Source: Hyalella azteca
Lineage: Eukaryota; Arthropoda; Malacostraca; Amphipoda; Hyalellidae
Assembly: GCF_000764305.2 (NCBI RefSeq)
Contig: NW_025936130.1
Span: 153,006-217,005, forward strand
Length of the DNA stretch: 64,000 bases
Direction of reading: 5' to 3'
How positions within the stretch are numbered: position 1 is the first letter of the stretch; every line of letters starts with the position of its first letter. Of the stretch, positions 58,116 to 64,000 are shown in pieces. The notes below the pieces were generated by a model. It ran no database searches. It was not told the DNA's origin and was given only the letters and a program-made list of their open reading frames with translations. A program made the position numbers and the translations under genes.

Positions 58116-60047
58116 ATTAATAATTTCAGGTGGAATTAGGCAGTGTTTTATATTTTCCTTCAGGATAGAAATTTTGAAAAGGCCATTGGAACAAGTTAAA
58201 TTGGCATGATTATACATAGGGAGTTTTGCCCAATTCACTCTTTTTTGAATATCAGACAACCATGTTTCCTTAAATTGAAGGTATAATTAATTATTTCAGG
58301 AGTAATTTCATAAAATCATAGGTGATCAAGGTGAAAATAGGTATTTTTTATTTTTACTGTAGATATTTGGTAAAGGCCCCAAAATCGCCCCATGATTATG
58401 AACAGGTGAAACTGGCCAGATTCAAGGGCATTTTTGCCAAATGGCAATTCATGGGTGGGTGGCTTCTGCCCAATATTACTTTACCAGTTTACCCTTTAGC
58501 TCTTACTTACAATTTTGTATATTCTCCAATAAAAAATTAAAACCCAATTCAGTATATTCCACAAGCAGGTAAAATATAGTTATAACGCATCTCTGCCTAA
58601 CAATTCTATCTTGAAGAAGTTGAACATGCCTGTTCAAAACTCAAAAGTATCAGATAGTGATAGTTCGGCTGCAGGCTGTTCTGGCTAGGTATAATTAACC
58701 ACTAATTCAGGATTTCAGGTTGATCATAACTGCAAAATAAATTGAAACAACAGAACATCACGCATTCAAATAGCCCTCACTAACAGCCAAAACTTATAAA
58801 GGCAGCTTTAGAGTTAAGGCACGGCCAGCTTCCGCAGTTAATTTGGTCAGTTCTTTACTTACTCCTACCCTACGAAGTCATACGTCGCCATAAACTCGCC
58901 ATAGCTCTCAAACACATGAGCAAAAAGTTGCACTTCAATCAAATAAAACTAAGAGATATCATAGTATATATTTTAAAATTTGGGCAAGGACACTTACAGT
59001 TATAAAATTGTAGTTGAATGCAGAGAAACCAAAAGAGAGCAGCAATATGCCCTCTCCTAGAAGCAGCACACCCACTCACATCAGAAGCCATCTTGCTACT
59101 AAAATATTTTGGTTGCCAAACGCACAGCTATTTCCACTTACACACAATTCTCAAGTTGTCATACCACAGGATTGAAAACATTTTTTAAAAGATGGTTTCC
59201 TTTTCATTTGTTTGAATAGTTTCAGTTTATTGACCGCTATAAACAACTTATTAAGTTTCTCGATTTCTTTCAACTTCGATCACTCGTGTGTGATCTGTTA
59301 AAAAATATTAGTATATAATAGAGAATAAATTCCATGAATGAGTTCTACAATATGACATCTATTTAGTAGTATAGTGCATGGTTGTATGTATCTTGTATGG
59401 TATAGTATCTTGTATGGTATAGTATAGTACTGTATGTATAGTATAGTATATATTATATTATAGTATAATAATGTATAGAGAAACTTGGAAGCGCAACAGT
59501 CGCTAACCTGTCTCTGTAGATTACTGGATATACGTACTTTTTGCAAGTCGTTCAACACCCTCGACTAAATTTTTGTCATTTTCAAGTTTCGACGACCACA
59601 CGGCGTTTCCAAACTCTGTGTGTGTACAGCTTTATCGATTATGCATCTAAGTATACGTAAGAGCGTCTGATCAGTCCAAACTGTTAATTAGCTTTATTGA
59701 CTAGCGTTTCACATGAGCGTTGCATGTGTAGAAAATTTCAAATCCTTGTGTCGACATAAACTCGAAAAATCTGTTTCTATTGTCGTCTTCTCAATCACCA
59801 CTCTTTCAGTGCTAGGATGTCTTCTCATACCATAAGCTTAATTATCATTGTTCTTACTAAGGTGAAGTACTTAACTATTGTCAATATTAAAACAGCTGCC
59901 ACATCGCAGCCCAGTCAACCAGACGATCGCGACAATCTTGCAACTTCACTTGTTTCGACACATCCTTAACCATGTTAAGAACATTTGTGTCGCATTAATA
60001 CCTGGAGCACACGCTTCTGGCAGATTGTTATAAACGCAATGAATAAG
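58116..60047. other. Non-coding; no gene recognised
   Basis: Includes a TATAG-rich microsatellite at about 59395-59470 (GTATAGTATAGTA, TTGTATGG). No domain-bearing frame. Confidence 0.45.
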
Positions 60048-60298
60048 ACAGGGTGGCCAAGTGGTTACAGTTCAGAGTACCAAGATTGGAGTAGAGAGGA
60101 GCGGGTTCGATCCCAGCTCTGTGCCCCAGTTTCTGGTCAGAATCGGCGAGGAAGCCGGGCGGTTAAGCACAGTAGAATTGTAGCAGTGAGTTGCGAGTTC
60201 GAGACCGCAAAATACTGTGAGTGTTCTGTGATGTTAAGAATCGGTGACAGGCCTACGGCCTACTAAACCTGACACCGCTATTATTATTATATTATTTT
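60048..60298 (+). mobile_element. tRNA-derived SINE, full length
   Basis: A tRNA-like head carries a perfect A box TGGCCAAGTGG (60054-60064) and B box GGTTCGATCCC (60104-60114), the pol III internal promoter of a Leu/Ser-type tRNA. An unrelated body follows (GAGACCGCAAAAT to GACAGGCCTACGGCC), then an ATT-repeat tail. A truncated copy lies at 931-1010. The head cannot fold as a normal tRNA with CCA-ready ends, so this is a SINE and not a tRNA gene. Confidence 0.88.
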
Positions 60299-60299
60299 C

Positions 60300-60649
60300 C
60301 GAGTACTCTTCCTTGTGGCACGCCACTGCGCACTGATGCCCAGTCTGATACGGTTTCGTTAATGCCGACCCTTAGTTATGAGTCTACCTATTACAAAATC
60401 TCAGATCCATTGTAGTACATTTCGCTTTATTCCTAGAAACTTCACTTCATGCAACAGCCGCTTACGCAGAACACTGTCAAATGCCTCGGTAAAGTCGAGG
60501 TATACAGCATACACTGGTTCCCTTTCGTCCAGCAGGCGAGTCCAATCATTCAACGTAGACAATAAGTTAGTGGTGCAGGATCTACCGGCAATAAAGCCAT
60601 GTTGACAGTCTGATAGGAGATAGTGAACATTCAAGTGATCGATCAACAC
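60300..60649 (-). pseudogene. Non-LTR retrotransposon reverse transcriptase fragment
   Basis: The minus strand reads LSDCQHGFIAGRSCTTNLL, then VYAVYLDFTEAFDSV with the RT motif corresponding to F.DF..AFD, and KFLGIKRNVLQWI. After a stop and frameshift comes WASVRSGVPQGRVLG, the SGVPQGSVLGP motif. Only this part of the palm domain is present, as in Jockey/CR1-type LINEs. Confidence 0.92.
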
Positions 60650-61824
60650 ATTGGAATATTACCCTACAAACTATACTTGTACGGCTGACAGGGATATAGT
60701 TACCCTGCATGGCTATTGTCATCCTTTTTTACTTGTGGTCTGATGCCAAAAAATAAATTTAGGCATCATTGTTTCCAATAAAACTATGGACTTTCGCGCA
60801 ACATTAAAATCGAATAACATAGCAACAGCAGCTTTGATGAATAGTCCAACTTCGCCTGTCGCCGAAGGAAATGAAATAAAACGACAATATTGATATGTAC
60901 TAGGTGAAATATTGCTCATGAAATCAAGTAATAATTTTATAACGTATGATAGGATATCGACTAAGACCTACGATTAAATAATGAAAACCAGATCGTTGCA
61001 TAAACGACCATAAACGACTTTTCATGGATCTCCTTCGTGAATTCGGCGAATTCCAAATGAGTAGTACAAAAATCTTTACTCATCGGTCCCAAAACACACA
61101 AAACATCGTGATTACTTAATTTATCAATAGGTTACTTCACATAAAGTTTTATACTAGAAACCGATCTTTCCATAACTGACAATTGATTGAGATAGCTGCT
61201 GGACTTATTGCCTGGTCCGTAAGGTGCAAGGCATTTTAGGATTGAACATATACTGAACTGAGCCGGCAGCGTCTCACAAACCTTACATTGCATGGGACGA
61301 ATTACAATAGCAATTGGAATTCGATTAAAAAATTTCGCTTTTCTCTCATTGCATTTCGATAAAATATCATGTATAAAATAACAGAAGAGAAGAAGCTGTC
61401 TTGCTTCAATTAAAATAACGATTTAACTTCAAAAGTAATTAAAACTTCACCATAATCGCCAAACCGTTAAATACTCGAGTCCAAGAAAATGTACAAATTA
61501 GACATAGACCTTAGAAAGTGGCTAAATAATTGAAAAATCTACGATTCATATTTATTAAAATTTAAACATATAACTAAATAAGATAGGATTCTGTACTACA
61601 TTGTGAACATTTGAAAACGTAAGCATGCAGAATCCATAAATCTGTAATTCTTCTTACAAGTTTCGCCGTTTAGAGGTCGTTGACTTAGACGAGACTGTGG
61701 TTGTCTAAACAAAACACGCAAAATTTCTCGTACATTTGTTATTAGCACTCTCACTTTAAAAATTATTTACATAATTACTAATACGAGTTATATGGCGCTA
61801 AAAGTATGCTCACTGCATTATCAG
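60650..61824. other. 3' flank of the Patched-related gene; nothing else recognised
   Basis: On the minus strand this is downstream of the stop at 61825. It is AT-rich, without recognisable frames. An AATAAA on the minus strand lies at 61556-61551. Confidence 0.5.
61551..61556 (-). terminator. Candidate poly(A) signal of the Patched-related gene
   Basis: AATAAA on the minus strand, about 270 bases after the stop codon; a likely 3' end signal. Confidence 0.4.
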
Positions 61825-62709
61825 CTACATTCGAGACGATGTCGGTAGTTGATTCTTAGACCGTCTGTGACTGTCCCAGCCATCTGATTGTTCTTCTTGC
61901 TCGTCGTTATTATAGCTAGGATTGTTGCTTGCGCCAAGATTGATTTCTTCGAGTGTATTGGGTGAAGTTATCCGACCATTTGCATTTTTTGGAGTGTCTC
62001 TTTTCCGACCGTTATCGTTCGTTGACGATCTTTGTGTTGAAGCAGAATTTTGAGGATAGATCTGCTTCTCGTCATCGAATTGGAGATGAGGTGGAATTTG
62101 CGGTTCATTAAGCTTCGTTGAACGGCGATGCGCAACCCCGTTTTGATTGTTACCATTTGTGGTAACTTTAGCCATGTCGTAGCTTTCAGTCGATTCATCG
62201 GTGTTTTTTACCCGTTTTGAGCATGATCCCGGCCCGAATAAAGAAAGAAATACCGGAATTAGGAAGAGTCCGTGCAAAGCTCCCAGGAAAATAACAAGGA
62301 AGACTGTCTTGAAGAAAGTGATGAAGATGTAGGAAGGAACCATGACTAGAGTCAGCACCCCGAGTAAGGTTGACAAAGCTCCTTGCATTACGGGAAGCCC
62401 AAGAGAGTACAGACACTCCCTCACTCTTTCTTCGGGGGTATCGACTCGGGCTGACAGATATGCGTAACAAATATGCGCAGTGAAGTCCACGCTAAATCCA
62501 ATACACATAATCAACTGGATCATAGAGATAGGGTCTAAATTAACTCCCCAGTGCGACATGTAGCCAATGACTCCGGTTTCAATGGACACGATTGAGAAGC
62601 CAACCCACAATGAGCAGACAGGGTTGGGGATGAAAATGAAGGAGATCACCATCATCACTATGGCGGCCAGCGATATGGCCGTGAGGCTGGTCGACCGAAC
62701 CAAAGTCAA
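61825..62709 (-). CDS. Last exon of a Patched-related (PTR/PTCHD-like) RND membrane protein
   Basis: 294 residues, phase 0 from a TTTTGCAG acceptor, ending TCCTCACGAATGTAG-type stop at 61825. Five membrane segments lie at about residues 9-29, 33-52, 60-84, 107-130 and 134-160, the C-terminal half of a 12-helix RND permease. GFSVDFTAHICYAY contains the GxxxD motif (Gly71, Asp75) used for cation-coupled transport in Patched and NPC1 relatives. A hydrophilic Asn/Ser/Arg-rich tail of about 130 residues follows. Family known for sterol/lipid transport or Hedgehog-related roles; the exact orthologue is unknown. Upstream exons lie beyond the right edge. Confidence 0.9.
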   Translation of the reverse strand: MTLVRSTSLTAISLAAIVMMVISFIFIPNPVCSLWVGFSIVSIETGVIGYMSHWGVNLDPISMIQLIMCIGFSVDFTAHICYAYLSARVDTPEERVRECLYSLGLPVMQGALSTLLGVLTLVMVPSYIFITFFKTVFLVIFLGALHGLFLIPVFLSLFGPGSCSKRVKNTDESTESYDMAKVTTNGNNQNGVAHRRSTKLNEPQIPPHLQFDDEKQIYPQNSASTQRSSTNDNGRKRDTPKNANGRITSPNTLEEINLGASNNPSYNNDEQEEQSDGWDSHRRSKNQLPTSSRM

Positions 62710-63118
62710 CTGCAAAATAAACATTAACATAAATAAAACTAAAGGTTATGATACAGTAATTCGAGAAAAATTAGCTTCTCAGTAATTAAAAAACATTATG
62801 ATGAAAAAGAATGTATAAACGGGCAGAGGAGGTTATGCAGTTTTACTTCCATTGTTATAACCTTTTGACATCAAAAAGTTTTTCTATTTTATTATTATTC
62901 AGTCTCAACTTTTAAAACCAAACAACTAAATACTATATTGTGTTGATCATGATGACAAACCTAGTAATATCAAAAGATCAAAACGGATACTCGTGGCTGA
63001 GGTAATAAACGACTAATAAATTAGAATAAATAAATCGAACATCGTAAATGTCTAAAATTTCAAACACATTATCGTTGGATTATTTCAAATAAACTACGAA
63101 TAAAAAACGAATCAAGAG
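62710..63118. other. Intron of the Patched-related gene; nothing recognised
   Basis: AT-rich sequence between the last-exon acceptor and the repeats that start at 63119. Confidence 0.5.
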
Positions 63119-63251
63119 TGACCTGATCAAAATGATCGTTGCATTATTTCATACTATAAACTACAAATAAAATAAGAACAACAGTGACCTGATCAAAATG
63201 ATCGTTGCCTTATTTCATACTATAAGCTACAAATAAAATAAGAACAACAGT
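63119..63251. repeat. Two-copy 67-bp tandem repeat
   Basis: GACCTGATCAAAATGATCGTTGC and TTATTTCATACTATAA(A/G)CTACAAATAAAAT occur twice head to tail. Confidence 0.85.
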
Positions 63252-63530
63252 GACCAATTAGTGATTATAATTATCACCACGACACATATTAGTGATTATG
63301 ATTATCACCACGACACATATTAGTGATTATGATTATCACCACGACACATATTAGTGATTATGATTATCACCACGATAGATATTAGTGATTATGATCATCA
63401 CCACGACCGACTCATCACGACACATATTAGTGATTATGACTATCACCACGATACATATTAGTGATTATGATTATCACCACGACCGACTCACCACGATACA
63501 TATTAGTGATTATGATTATCACCACGACCG
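63252..63530. repeat. 31-bp minisatellite
   Basis: About nine copies of ACATATTAGTGATTATGATTATCACCACG, some with an added ACCGACTCA. TGATTAT.ATTATCA gives each unit a short palindrome. No spacers, so it is not CRISPR. Confidence 0.9.
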
Positions 63531-63782
63531 GCTGTGGTAGACTCTAGAAATTGGTCCGAAGGACCAACTGAAGGAGATCGCAAGTTGGTCCATAGGACCA
63601 ACTTATTGGACTTTGATGACAAACATCTCCGAGGTCATGCAACTTTTTGAAATAAATTGTGTCGAACTTAGTGAAAATGAATGATTTCGTCATGATCGCA
63701 ATGAAACTTGCAATCATAACGTTATGCATGAACCAAAACGAAGAACCACTTGGAGATTTTGAACAATTGAAATAAAGATTAG

Positions 63783-64000
63783 ACGAACTCGGATTCCGTT
63801 TTGAACAAGAAAAGTGAACTGTTAGCTGTGATCGCAAACGAGTGTATAGACATTATTTGTATTACAGAAACACTCCCTAAAAATCACGGGGGGAAAATTG
63901 TACCTGTTGAATTTCAGCTGCCAGGTTTTGATTGTTTTCATAACTTAAATGAAGAGCAGTGCAGTAGAGGTGTAGCTCTGTGGGTTAGAACCTCTTATGG
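63783..64000 (+). mobile_element. LINE endonuclease (ORF2 start), open at right edge
   Basis: After a TAG at 63780 the frame reads NKKSELLAVIANECIDIICI followed by TETLPK, the APE-type endonuclease start with catalytic Glu in the TE motif. It continues PGFDCFHNLNEEQCSRGVAL to the window end. It is an intronic insertion in the Patched-related gene in opposite orientation; whether it continues intact is unknown. Confidence 0.85.

Noticed and set aside
60051..60122. Possible tRNA gene from perfect A and B boxes
   Set aside because: The ends do not pair as an acceptor stem, a long non-tRNA body and ATT tail follow, and a related fragment without the head lies at 931-1010; it is a SINE.
59985..60266. 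93-codon open frame
   Set aside because: It lies across the SINE and has no independent support.
63252..63530. Palindromic repeat array resembling CRISPR
   Set aside because: Head-to-tail minisatellite without spacers in an intron.

Overview
The window is nuclear DNA from an animal with intron-rich genes, most likely an arthropod. The best clue is the receptor gene, which follows Drosophila thickveins closely in the kinase. A crustacean would fit the AT-rich, transposon-filled introns, but that is inference. There is no bacterial gene organisation, rRNA or CRISPR.

Layout: (1) 1-720, minus: an open internal coding exon of unknown product running off the left edge. 7655-7861, minus: a first coding exon of a tetraspan, claudin/PMP22-like protein; the two could belong to one gene. 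(2) 15010-36162, plus: a USP-family deubiquitinase that I assembled from 25 exons. All junction phases agree and the CDS totals 6243 nt (2080 aa). It carries the Cys and His boxes, a split finger zinc site, large Ser-rich insertions and a Cys-rich RING-like module inside the catalytic domain. (3) 36163-40773: 3' UTR and intergenic DNA between convergent genes. (4) 40774-49390, minus: a complete type I BMP receptor (thickveins-like), 11 exons, 1680 nt, 559 aa; only the signal-peptide exon is tentative. (5) 49400-60650: gene-poor, repeat-rich DNA with a Penelope-like fragment, nested piggyBac-like elements, a tRNA-derived SINE and a LINE reverse-transcriptase fragment. (6) 61825-62709, minus: the last exon of a Patched-related RND-type membrane protein, whose upstream exons lie beyond the right edge. 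(7) 63783-64000, plus: the start of a LINE endonuclease, open at the right edge.

Mobile DNA is unusually readable. It includes a 1.6 kb foldback hAT element with a perfect 8-bp target duplication, two copies of a Tc1-type MITE, TTAA-flanked piggyBac-like MITEs, a 359-bp element with a 5-bp target duplication, a Tc1 pseudogene, and several dispersed families whose copies sit beside exons.

The receptor (BMP signalling), the deubiquitinase and the Patched-related protein are unrelated neighbours, as is normal in animals. Human USP4/11/15 are known to act on TGF-beta/BMP type I receptors or SMADs, so the USP-receptor adjacency is worth noting, but the sequence gives no functional link. The strongest candidates for novelty are the RING-like insert in the USP and three local duplications of splice sites in the same gene.
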